A DNA stretch of 64,000 nucleotides from Rhodoferax sp. WC2427 (lineage in GTDB: Bacteria; Pseudomonadota; Gammaproteobacteria; Burkholderiales; Burkholderiaceae_C): NCBI RefSeq assembly GCF_040822085.1, contig NZ_CP162006.1, positions 3,968,001 through 4,032,000 on the forward strand, written 5' to 3'. Below the pieces are notes generated by a model, which was given only the letters and a program-made list of their open reading frames with translations, searched no databases and had not been told where the DNA came from. The position numbers and the translations under genes were made by a program. Shown here one piece after another: positions 27,006 to 35,472 of this stretch (the first letter of the stretch is position 1; the number at the start of each line of letters is the position of its first letter).

Positions 27006-27674
27006 ATGCTGAACACTGCCCCATCCTCTTTCTCCGCCGATGCCATCAACTACATCGACGAACCCGAACTGTCCGACACCCTGGTCCTCATGCAGTGCGT
27101 GCTGGAGCAAATGGACTACGGTCTGGCCCTGGTGCACATGGCCACGCGCCAGATCCGGTTTGCCAACCGCCTGGCGCTCGACGGGCTGAACGGCCCCGGC
27201 AGCATGCGCAGTGGCCTGTGCGTGGTGGACGGGCGGCTCAGCACGCTGTTGCGCACCGACGTCCCGCAACTGGACCACGCTTTAGTGCGCGCCCAAACCG
27301 GGGTGCGGGCGCTGATCAGCCTGGGCGGTGAAGACTGCACCACCAGCGTGGCCCTGGTGCCGCTGAATGCCCCTGGCGCGGCCCCATACGCCCTGCTGGT
27401 GTTTGCCAAACAGCAACTGTGCGACAGCTCGACCATGGCGCTGTTTGCCCGCGAACGCGGCCTGACCAGCGCCGAAAGCAATGTGCTGGCCTCGGTGTGC
27501 AGCGGCATGCGCCCCACCGAAATTGCCACCCACCACGGGGTGCAGATCTCCACGGTGCGCAGCCAGTTGCGCAGCATCCGCATCAAAACCCGCTGCGACA
27601 CCATCCGCCAACTGGTAGAGACGGTGTCTATCCTGCCGCCCATGGCCCGGCATATGGCAGCGGTGCAGCATTAA
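27006..27674 (+). CDS. LuxR/FixJ-type helix-turn-helix regulator
   Basis: A 222-residue protein with a C-terminal LuxR-type HTH (RGLTSAESNVLASVCSGM, then EIATHHGVQISTVRSQLRS, residues 153-205). The N-terminal 140 residues resemble a PAS-like sensor (MDYGLALVHMATRQIRFANR) typical of orphan regulators in Burkholderiales. No receiver phospho-Asp site is evident. I chose ATG 27006 rather than a 62-residue upstream extension, which has non-coding composition. The next gene is a Crp-type regulator 84 bases downstream. Confidence 0.85.
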   Translation: MLNTAPSSFSADAINYIDEPELSDTLVLMQCVLEQMDYGLALVHMATRQIRFANRLALDGLNGPGSMRSGLCVVDGRLSTLLRTDVPQLDHALVRAQTGVRALISLGGEDCTTSVALVPLNAPGAAPYALLVFAKQQLCDSSTMALFARERGLTSAESNVLASVCSGMRPTEIATHHGVQISTVRSQLRSIRIKTRCDTIRQLVETVSILPPMARHMAAVQH

Positions 27675-27758
27675 TAGCCGCCCGGATCTGTCGAAAATGT
27701 AAAGATGGGTCGGCGAATGGCATAGACTGCGTGCGCGCGACGTGCGCCCACCTATGCC

Positions 27759-28421
27759 ATGCAGTCACCCATCAACGCACTCACCCACGCTTTTTGCAAC
27801 GATCCGGTCCAGCCCCAGCTATTGCGCGAGTTGGTGCACCTGGGCGAATCACGGCGCTACCGCAAGGGCACGGTACTGATCCACGAATCCGACCCCGGCG
27901 ACACGCTGTTTGTGGTGGTGGAAGGCCGGGTCAAGGTGTACTGCACCGACGACTTCGACAAGGAAATCACCTTTGGCGTGATCGGCCCGGGCGACTATTT
28001 TGGCGAAATGGCCCTGGACGGCGGGCCACGCTCGGCCAACGTGGTGACCCTGGAGTCCACCGTTTGCACACTGCTGACGCGCACCACCCTGCTGGGCTTT
28101 ATTGGCCGCCACCCCGAGTTTGCGCTGGACCTGCTGGCCAAGGTGATCCGCCGCGCCCGCATGGCCACCAACAGCGCCCGCAACCTGGCGTTTGTGGACG
28201 TGTATGGCCGTCTGAGCCAGTGCCTGCAAAATCTGGCCACGCCGCAGCCTGACGGCACCCAGCGCATTACCGAACGCATCACCCACCAGGAAATCGCCAG
28301 CCGCACCGGTTGTAGCCGGGAGATGGTCAGCCGGATTCTGAAAGACCTGGAAAACGGCGGCTACGTGCAAATCGAGAAGCGCCAGATCGTGCTGGTGCAG
28401 CCCCTACCGGCCCGCTGGTAA
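27759..28421 (+). CDS. Crp/Fnr-family transcriptional regulator
   Basis: A 220-residue regulator with an N-terminal cyclic-nucleotide-binding fold (residues 25-120, including FGVIGPGDYFGEMALDGGPR, the phosphate-binding-cassette region) and a C-terminal Crp HTH (HQEIASRTGCSREMVSRILK, residues 170-190). It lacks the N-terminal cysteine cluster of FNR, so it probably senses a nucleotide. The GEMALDGGPRSA cassette is close to the cAMP-binding RSA motif. It could respond to a cyclase product; the class III cyclase-like protein at 29479 is 1 kb away. Confidence 0.93.
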   Translation: MQSPINALTHAFCNDPVQPQLLRELVHLGESRRYRKGTVLIHESDPGDTLFVVVEGRVKVYCTDDFDKEITFGVIGPGDYFGEMALDGGPRSANVVTLESTVCTLLTRTTLLGFIGRHPEFALDLLAKVIRRARMATNSARNLAFVDVYGRLSQCLQNLATPQPDGTQRITERITHQEIASRTGCSREMVSRILKDLENGGYVQIEKRQIVLVQPLPARW

Positions 28422-28439
28422 CAGAATTTGCCGGAGCTT

Positions 28440-28505
28440 CTATATACCTTTTAGGCCGCTAGCGCTTATGAAATAAGCGTGAGCAGCTCCTAAAGGCATA
28501 GCAAA
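28440..28505. repeat. Palindromic repeat copy R5, between the Crp-type and GNAT genes
   Basis: Inner arms TAGGCCGCTAGCGCTTATG and AATAAGCGTGAGCAGCTCCTA, with the outer box CATAGCAAA on the right. It lies between convergent genes and ends against the GNAT stop codon. Confidence 0.88.
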
Positions 28506-29033
28506 TCAATCCAGCGCGCGTTTCAGGCGGATTTCTTCGATCTTGATGTCGCCCATGGGCACGGTCTTGGCGGTATTGAGTTCGCGCTTGAAACCGGCCA
28601 GATCGAAGAAACGCAGCGCGCGTTCATTGCGCAAGGGAATCCACACGGTCACGGTGGTGCAGCCTTCTTCGACCAGGGCTTCGCGGGCGGCATCCCACAG
28701 GGCCAGGCCTACGCCTTTGTCCCAGTGGCTCTCGGCCACGTAGATCGACCAGATTTCGCCCACGGTGTTCTTGGTGCCCTTGTCGCGCGAGCGGTCGAAA
28801 CCGACAAAGCCGACGATTTGGCCACCGTCCACCGCCACCTGCACCTGCGGGTCACCGTATTCGATGGCATCGCGCCACATGCCCAGGCGCTTGCCAGCGG
28901 GCATCAGGTTGAGATGTTCGTCGGGCACCAGGCCCCGGTAGGCGGACGCGGTGGCGCTGACATGCAGGTCGGCAATCGCCTGCGCCTCTTTCAGAACAGC
29001 GGGGCGGACATCGACGGTAAAAGAACTGGTCAT
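28506..29033 (-). CDS. GNAT-family N-acetyltransferase
   Basis: A 175-residue acetyltransferase with the GNAT core: IWSIYVAESHWDKGVGLALWDAAREALVE (the acetyl-CoA-binding V-x2-x-WDKGVG loop, residues 90-118) and the C-terminal LRNERALRFFDLAGF motif typical of the family. The substrate (protein N-terminus, amine or antibiotic) cannot be inferred. It is divergent from the ferredoxin-CHAT operon, with about 107 bases between starts. Confidence 0.9.
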   Translation of the reverse strand: MTSSFTVDVRPAVLKEAQAIADLHVSATASAYRGLVPDEHLNLMPAGKRLGMWRDAIEYGDPQVQVAVDGGQIVGFVGFDRSRDKGTKNTVGEIWSIYVAESHWDKGVGLALWDAAREALVEEGCTTVTVWIPLRNERALRFFDLAGFKRELNTAKTVPMGDIKIEEIRLKRALD

Positions 29034-29140
29034 GGAAAAGTAAGGCCTGAGCGGGAAAATATTTGGGGGACCGGGATTGTCGCCGCAAATCGCGATGGCC
29101 TTGGCACCCCATGGGCCTCCGACTAAACTCAGCTCTACCT

Positions 29141-29464
29141 ATGCGATACGAAACCGCCTGTTACACAGCCCAGATCGCACCCGAAGATTCGCACTTTGGT
29201 GCGCCACCTGACCTGCCCCTGCTGGTGTCGGCAGAGCACGCGGGTCGGCTAATGGCCAGTTCCTGCCGCAATGGCACCTGCCGCACCTGCATCTGCCTGC
29301 TGGTCAGCGGCCAGGTCCGCTACAGCATCGCCTGGCCAGGGCTGAGCGCCGAAGAAAAGGCCGAGGGCTTCATCCTGCCCTGTGTGGCCTACCCGTTGTC
29401 TGATGTGGTGGTCCGGCTGCCCGCGCAGGCCGGAACGACCACGTTAGACCCCTTGCCCCTTTGA
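29141..29464 (+). CDS. Plant-type [2Fe-2S] ferredoxin
   Basis: A 107-residue ferredoxin with four cysteines in the C-x4-C-x2-C pattern (SSCRNGTCRTCICLL, near residues 44-52) and the fourth in LPCVAYP near residue 86. It is a small soluble electron carrier. First gene of the operon with the CHAT/cyclase protein, P450 and DyP peroxidase, so it is the natural electron donor for the P450. The ATG at 29141 follows an AT-rich region; its stop lies 14 bases before the next ATG. Confidence 0.88.
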   Translation: MRYETACYTAQIAPEDSHFGAPPDLPLLVSAEHAGRLMASSCRNGTCRTCICLLVSGQVRYSIAWPGLSAEEKAEGFILPCVAYPLSDVVVRLPAQAGTTTLDPLPL

Positions 29465-29478
29465 CCCTGCACATCCGC

Positions 29479-32400
29479 ATGGACCCGCTTGTGCACACCC
29501 CCGACACGCCGGCGCTGACGCTGACCGTCTTGCTGGAGGACGCGGTGCTGTCCATGGCCCTGAGCGATGGGCGTGCCATCGGCCACATCGACCGGGTGGC
29601 GCTGCCCGGCGGTTGCCTGCACAGCTTGCTGGCACCCCCCCTGGACAACCCGAAGGTTCTGGGGGCCCGGCTCACCACCCGGCTGTTTCCCGAAAAAATC
29701 CACCAGTTCCTCAAACGCAGCCCGCCGCGCGACCTGTGCCTGCAGCTGGGTGACAACCTGCTCGACATCCCCTGGGAAATAGCCTTTGATGGCAGCCACT
29801 ACCTGGGCGAGAAGTTCCAGACCACGCGGCGCATCCTGTCCGATGTGGAGGTGCCGCCCAGCGTGCGCCTCGGAGCGCACCGTGAAACCGTGCGCGTGCT
29901 GCTGCTGCAAGGCCTGGGTAGCACCCCGACCCACAGCGCCTACGGTGCCGAGCTGGCCAGCCGCATCCTGCCCACCGAAGGCCTGGCGCTGACCCGCATG
30001 GAGGTGGAGCACGCGCATGCCCTGGACCGCGCCACGCTGCTGCGCCTGGCCGACGACCACGACGTGGTGCACTGCATCGGCCCGATGGAATCCGACCCGG
30101 CCCGCATGGAGGCCATGCCCGGCGGGATGGTCGGCTGGACCGACATCGCCCGGCAGTCCAAATCCTCCCAGTTGCTGGTGTTCGACCACGCCGCCAGCGA
30201 AACCGCCCCGGCCCAGACCCACACCCCCTGGTTGCACATGGCCTGCCGCCGCGGTGCCCCAGTGCTGGTCCACAACGGCCACTGCGGCGCGCCGGGCCAC
30301 CTGGACTTCATGCACCAGATGTACCGGGGCCTGGCCCTGGGGCTGCCACTGGGCGAAGCCGTGCGCCAGGCCCGGGGCGACAGTGTCCGCCAAACCGGCC
30401 ACGGCGGCACCGGCACACCGCCCTGGACGGCAGCGCTGTATGGGGATGCCGCGCTGGTACTGCTGCCCAGCACAGACCGGCCCGGCATGGGCGACAACCT
30501 GCGCCAGGTCACCGCCATGTCCTGCGACCTGGTGAACTCCACCCAGCTGCTGGGTGCCTGGGGTGCCGAGCGCTACAGCGACATGCTCGACAGCTACCAC
30601 GCCGCCTGTGCAGGCATCGTGGCCCGCTGGGGCGGCATGTCGGACGACCCGCAGGGCGACGACGGCATCATGTGCTACTTCGGCGTGCCGCTGGCCTACG
30701 AAGACTCGGTCGCCCGGGCGCTGCGGGCCGGGCTGGAGATTTTGCAGGCTGTGGCCCAGCTGGGCGTGCAGGTGCGGGTGGGCGTCGTCACCGGGCATGT
30801 GGTGGTCAAGGCTGGCCAGCCGATTGGCGTGTCGCTGCACCTGGCCGCACGCCTGCAGTCGATCGCCCTGCCCGGCACGCTGGTGGCCAGCGACTCGACC
30901 CGGCAGATCGTTCGGGACAAATTCGTCTTCGAGCCGCTTACCGACCTGCCGCAGCTCAAAGGCTTTCCCCTCGCCACCAGTGCCTACCGGGTGCTAGGCG
31001 AGGTGCGCGACCACACCCGCTACCCCGCCGAAGCCAGCCCCCGGCGCACGCCGTTTGTGGGCCGCGACAGCGAGCTGCAACTGATGGAATCGCATTGGGC
31101 CACGGTAACCACCAGCGGCTTGCGCACGGTGCTGGTGTCGGGTGAGGCGGGCATGGGCAAGTCGCGCCTGACCAGCGAATTCCGCCGCGCCCTGGGCGCA
31201 CGCGGCCACCGCACCATCGAATGCCGCTGCACCCCTGAGCACGCCCACAGCGCCTTCCACCCGCTGATCTACCTGCTGCGCCGCCGCCTGCGCCTGTTTG
31301 AAGACGACAGCACCGAAGCCAAGCTGGCCCGCATCCGGGCCCGCATGCCCGCTTCGCTGCCCGACAGCGACCTGGCCCTGGTGGCCGGGCTGCTGTCGGT
31401 GCCTACCGAAGGCTACTTGCCGCCCCTGCCCCTGTCGCCGGAAAAGCAACGCCAGCGCACCCTGGAGGTGCTGGTGGCCTGGCTGGTGCATGAAACCCGC
31501 AGCGGCCCGGTGTGCCTGGTGGTGGAAGACCTGCAGTGGATTGACCCATCCACCCGCGAATGCGTGCACCGCCTGATCACCGAGGGCGCGCAGGCACCGC
31601 TGCTGGTGGTGCTGACCCTGCGCTCCGAGCTGCCACCGCCGCACGACCCCGGCTTTGCGGTCTTCGAAGTGCCCCTCAAAGGCCTGTCGGCCGCCTCCAC
31701 CCGGGCCATGATCCTGACCGCCTGCGGCCCCAACACCGTACCCGGCGACATGGTCCAGCTGCTGGCCGACAAGGCCGACGGCGTGCCGCTGTTCATCGAA
31801 GAGTCGGCCCGCATGCTGATCGACCTGGGCGTGCAGCCCAACAGCATGGACGCCACCCTGGCCGCCCGTTTCAGCGTGCCCACCACCATCCAGGACCTGC
31901 TGATGGCCCGGCTCGACCGGCTGGGCAGCGCCAAGCAAGTGGCCCAGGTGGGCGCCACCATGGGGCGCGAATTCTCCCTGCCGCTGCTGCAGGCCGTGCT
32001 GTCCCACGAAACCTCGCCGATCGGCCTGAACCACCTGAGCGCCCAGCTGGCGGCGCTGGTGCGTTCGGGGCTGGTGGTCGAAAAGGGCGACACCAGCAGC
32101 CCGCGCTATTTCTTCAAGCACGCACTGGTGCGCGACGCGGCCTACGAGTCGCTGTGGGAACGCGACCGCAAACGCCTGCACCGCACCATCGCCAACGTGG
32201 TGCGCGAGCAGTTCCCCGATGTCGCGCAAAGCCAGCCCGAGCTGCTGGCCACCCACTTTGCCCAGTCAGGCAACGATGCCCAGGCGCTGGAATACTGGGA
32301 GCGCGCCGCCCGCCGCGCCGCCAGCCGCTGGGCCCACGTCGAAGCCATCAACCACCTGCGCAGCGGCCTGGCGCTGCTGGCGCGGCTGCCCCCGGTGTCG

Positions 32401-33600
32401 GAGCGTGACCGCACCGAACTGCGCCTGCAGCTGATGCTGGCCGGGCAGCTCATCACCACCCACGGCTACGGTGCCGACCCGGTGGGTCACGCCTACGAGC
32501 GCGCCGCCGAACTCTGCCAGCGCGCGGGGGACGAAGCCGCGCAGATGAAAACCCTGCTCGGGCTCGAGGGCTACCACTTCATGCGCGCCGACTTTGGCCG
32601 CGCCCACGTCATCGCCCGGCAGGCCGCCGCGGTGGTGGCCGACTCGGCCGACCCGATGCGCAAGATCCAGCTGCAATGGGCGGTGGGCAACATCCTGTTC
32701 CACCAGGGTGAATTTGTGGAAACCGTGGCCCACCTGGACGCCTGCCTGGTCCTGTACGACCAACTCGTGCACCGGCCCCGCATGGTGCAAGACCCTGGCG
32801 TGATGTGTATGTGCTATTCGGCCTGGGCGCTGTGGGAAATGGGCCTGGCCGACCAGGCCCTGGAGCGGGCGCACCGGGTGGTGGCCTTGGCCGAGCTGCT
32901 GGACCACAAATTCAGCATGGCCGAAGCCTACGCGTTTTGCGCCTCGGTGCACCTGTTCCGCGGCGAGCACACCGAGGCCCTGCGCTGCGCCAAGCGCTCG
33001 CGCGACATCTGCACCGAAGGCGGCTTTGCGGTGTGGCTGTCGTACGCCCAGCTGTTGCATGGCCGCCTGGAGGCCGAGCTGGGGGACCCGGAGGCCGGCG
33101 TGGCCGAGATGCGCCAGGCCTACGCCCAGTGGATCGCCACCGGGGCCATCGTCACCCGCCCGCTGTACCTGGCCATGCAGGCCGAAGGCCTGGCCCTGGC
33201 CGGACGGCCCGACGACGGCCTGGTCTTGCTGGCCGACGCCTTTGAACTGCTCAGCCACACCCGCGAGCACTACCACGAGGCCGAGGTGCGCCGCCTCACG
33301 GGGGAACTCATACTGCAGTCGTCCCGCTTAACGGGCGAGGACCGGCAGCACGAAGCCCAAGAGTGGCTACAGGGCGCACTGGAATTTGCCCACAGCCACC
33401 GGCACACCGCTGCCGCCCTGCGCAGTGCCACCAGCCTGGCCCAGCTGTGGGTGGCCCAGGGCCGCCATGCCGAGGCCCGGCACATCCTCAAAATAGAGTA
33501 TGACGGCGTAACAGAAGGTTTCTACACTCGCGACGTGCAGGCTGCCAGCGCTTTGCTGCAGTCCCTAACGCACGCCAGCAGCCTGCCCACCACCGCCTGA
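29479..33600 (+). CDS. Giant multidomain signalling ATPase: CHAT-like, class III cyclase-like, AAA ATPase and TPR
   Basis: A 1373-residue protein. Residues 1-330 are CHAT-like (IPWEIAF near 97, D195-P202), but the catalytic His and Cys are missing: the GHG site reads HCIGP and the AC site reads FDHAAS. Residues 340-510 are a class III nucleotide cyclase homology domain with metal aspartates D350 and D394, but the ribose/transition-state Asn is H454 (GVSLHLAARLQ); R458 is kept. An AAA/STAND ATPase follows, with Walker A GEAGMGKS at 555-562 and VEDLQWID near 685. TPR-like helices fill 900-1373. The start could be TTG 29461, overlapping the ferredoxin stop. Probable sensor or scaffold of the operon. 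Confidence 0.85.
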   Translation: MDPLVHTPDTPALTLTVLLEDAVLSMALSDGRAIGHIDRVALPGGCLHSLLAPPLDNPKVLGARLTTRLFPEKIHQFLKRSPPRDLCLQLGDNLLDIPWEIAFDGSHYLGEKFQTTRRILSDVEVPPSVRLGAHRETVRVLLLQGLGSTPTHSAYGAELASRILPTEGLALTRMEVEHAHALDRATLLRLADDHDVVHCIGPMESDPARMEAMPGGMVGWTDIARQSKSSQLLVFDHAASETAPAQTHTPWLHMACRRGAPVLVHNGHCGAPGHLDFMHQMYRGLALGLPLGEAVRQARGDSVRQTGHGGTGTPPWTAALYGDAALVLLPSTDRPGMGDNLRQVTAMSCDLVNSTQLLGAWGAERYSDMLDSYHAACAGIVARWGGMSDDPQGDDGIMCYFGVPLAYEDSVARALRAGLEILQAVAQLGVQVRVGVVTGHVVVKAGQPIGVSLHLAARLQSIALPGTLVASDSTRQIVRDKFVFEPLTDLPQLKGFPLATSAYRVLGEVRDHTRYPAEASPRRTPFVGRDSELQLMESHWATVTTSGLRTVLVSGEAGMGKSRLTSEFRRALGARGHRTIECRCTPEHAHSAFHPLIYLLRRRLRLFEDDSTEAKLARIRARMPASLPDSDLALVAGLLSVPTEGYLPPLPLSPEKQRQRTLEVLVAWLVHETRSGPVCLVVEDLQWIDPSTRECVHRLITEGAQAPLLVVLTLRSELPPPHDPGFAVFEVPLKGLSAASTRAMILTACGPNTVPGDMVQLLADKADGVPLFIEESARMLIDLGVQPNSMDATLAARFSVPTTIQDLLMARLDRLGSAKQVAQVGATMGREFSLPLLQAVLSHETSPIGLNHLSAQLAALVRSGLVVEKGDTSSPRYFFKHALVRDAAYESLWERDRKRLHRTIANVVREQFPDVAQSQPELLATHFAQSGNDAQALEYWERAARRAASRWAHVEAINHLRSGLALLARLPPVSERDRTELRLQLMLAGQLITTHGYGADPVGHAYERAAELCQRAGDEAAQMKTLLGLEGYHFMRADFGRAHVIARQAAAVVADSADPMRKIQLQWAVGNILFHQGEFVETVAHLDACLVLYDQLVHRPRMVQDPGVMCMCYSAWALWEMGLADQALERAHRVVALAELLDHKFSMAEAYAFCASVHLFRGEHTEALRCAKRSRDICTEGGFAVWLSYAQLLHGRLEAELGDPEAGVAEMRQAYAQWIATGAIVTRPLYLAMQAEGLALAGRPDDGLVLLADAFELLSHTREHYHEAEVRRLTGELILQSSRLTGEDRQHEAQEWLQGALEFAHSHRHTAAALRSATSLAQLWVAQGRHAEARHILKIEYDGVTEGFYTRDVQAASALLQSLTHASSLPTTA

Positions 33601-33636
33601 CAACCGCGACCTGCTGGCCCACCCGATGGAGCCACC

Positions 33637-35472
33637 ATGCCTGCCCCGTACCTTCCCACCCTGACCTCAGGCCCCCAAGACTCCACCCACAACCACCGGC
33701 TTTTCAGCATCCTGTGCGACAACACCCAGCGCAGCCAGCTCTACCAGGAGCTGCTGGCCCAGCCGCAGGTGCTGTCCTTTACCAGCCGCGCCGACACCAA
33801 GTTCCGCCCCAGCGACGACGGCAACTCCCGCTACCACCAGACCGCCCACCTGCTGACCCAGCGCGCGCACATCGAGCAGGCGCTGACCGATACCGCCTGC
33901 TTCAGCAACGCCCCCTACCTGGCGCTGGGCAGCGGCACCTTCATGCTGGGGCTGGACAAGCAGCCCGATCCGGCTGCCGACGAGCACCAGCAACAGCGCG
34001 CCCTGGCCATGCAGGCCTTCCGCTTCGACCCGGCCACCATCGCCGTGCTGTCGGGCGTGGCCTGGCAGGCGGCCGCTACCCTGCCGCTGAAATCGCGCTT
34101 CTTCGACCTGGCCCTGCTGGCCGAGCAGGCCGCGCTGCGCTTTGTGGGCTTTATGTTTGGCTTTGCCCAGGCCGACATTGCCCTGCTGGAACGCACCGCA
34201 CGCCTGGCCTACGCGGGCATGGGCTACCAGATGTTTGCCCGGCACTTTGTCAGCTCGCCCGGCACCCTGCTGGAGGCCTCGGGCGGCATGGGCGCGCTGC
34301 TGGTGCGGGTGGCGCAGCTGATCGACCAGTACCAGAACCCTATTGGCCGCACCGCCATCGACGAGGCCAACACCATCGCCGGTGAACTGGCCGAGCTGCA
34401 GGCCTTTCACCCGACACTCGCCAAGTTCCAGCCGGTGCTGCAAGGCCTGGCCAAGAACCCCGGCAGCTTTTCCGGCACCGAACTGGCCGCCATCGTGGTG
34501 GGATCGATTGCCGGCATCATCGGCAACGTGCAGGCCAGCGTGTCGATTGCCGTCAGCCAGTTTTTTGAGCTCAGGCTGCTGGCCGCCGCGCGGGATGCCG
34601 CCGACAGCGCGGCCTTGCAACGGATGGTGATGGAGGCCCTGCGCCTGCAACCGCCCGCGCCATTTCTGCCCCGCAAGGTGCTGTGCAACAACCCCTTTGG
34701 TAACGCGCCCGGCCTGCAGATCAAGGCGGGCGACATCGTGGTGCTGGCCATCGGCGCGGCCACCCGCCAGGGTGCGGGCGGGCCGCTGCACAGCTTTCGC
34801 AAAGAAGCCCCCACCGACGACCCGCTGGTCTTCGGCGGCCCCACCGGGGCCACGCCCGACTACCTGCACCAGTGCCTGGGCAAGCACATCGCCCTGCCCC
34901 TCATCACGTACGTGGTGCAGCAGGTGCTGCGCCTGCCCGGCCTGGACCGGGTACTGGACCCGCGCACCGGCGACCCCCAACCGCTGGTCAAGCGCTGGGG
35001 CTTCAACTGCGACAGCTTTCCGCTGCAGTACACGGTGGACAAGGCCCTGATCCAGCAGTCGCTGAACGTGGTCATGCCCATCAAGACCCCGCTGTCCGAG
35101 CACGCCGAGATGGTGAAAAAAATCATTGCCTACGGCGCGCCGCGCATCCAGCACCGGTTGGACCAGTCGCGCCACGTGCACTTTGCCTGGTTCAACCTGC
35201 AAAACAACGACAGCGAACTGGCCCTGCACACCGTGTTCGACGGCGACTTCGATGCCTACATCGAGCACTTTGCGCTGCACGTCGGCCCGCTGTTCGACCA
35301 GCTGCTGGAGCACATCCAGCACGCCCCGCCCCTGCCGGTGGCCGAGTTCCCCAAGGAATTTGTGGACACCATCCGCCGTTTCCACCAGGCCCCGGTGGGC
35401 GGCTATTTCTACAGCGCGCACCCGCTGCGCACCGTGGACAAAACCATTCCCGCGCCCCGGGCCCTGCCATGA
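33637..35472 (+). CDS. Cytochrome P450 with a fused C-terminal domain
   Basis: A 611-residue protein. Residues 1-470 are P450-like: I-helix AAIVVGSIAGIIGNVQAS near 290, ExxR at E333-R336 (MEALRLQP) and the haem thiolate C413 in DYLHQCLGKHI. Residues 480-611 form a separate domain with HFAWFNLQNNDS, then FDGDFDAYIEHFA (F534-F538) and a conserved-looking FHQAPVGGYF end. The usual I-helix acid-alcohol pair is not clear, so it may use peroxide or act as an isomerase rather than a monooxygenase. GGAG precedes the ATG. The stop overlaps the DyP ATG. Confidence 0.82.
   Translation: MPAPYLPTLTSGPQDSTHNHRLFSILCDNTQRSQLYQELLAQPQVLSFTSRADTKFRPSDDGNSRYHQTAHLLTQRAHIEQALTDTACFSNAPYLALGSGTFMLGLDKQPDPAADEHQQQRALAMQAFRFDPATIAVLSGVAWQAAATLPLKSRFFDLALLAEQAALRFVGFMFGFAQADIALLERTARLAYAGMGYQMFARHFVSSPGTLLEASGGMGALLVRVAQLIDQYQNPIGRTAIDEANTIAGELAELQAFHPTLAKFQPVLQGLAKNPGSFSGTELAAIVVGSIAGIIGNVQASVSIAVSQFFELRLLAAARDAADSAALQRMVMEALRLQPPAPFLPRKVLCNNPFGNAPGLQIKAGDIVVLAIGAATRQGAGGPLHSFRKEAPTDDPLVFGGPTGATPDYLHQCLGKHIALPLITYVVQQVLRLPGLDRVLDPRTGDPQPLVKRWGFNCDSFPLQYTVDKALIQQSLNVVMPIKTPLSEHAEMVKKIIAYGAPRIQHRLDQSRHVHFAWFNLQNNDSELALHTVFDGDFDAYIEHFALHVGPLFDQLLEHIQHAPPLPVAEFPKEFVDTIRRFHQAPVGGYFYSAHPLRTVDKTIPAPRALP

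Noticed and set aside
34872..35468. Upstream extension of the DyP peroxidase frame
   Set aside because: It runs inside the P450 gene in another frame; the ATG at 35469 overlaps the P450 stop and opens on the peroxidase domain.
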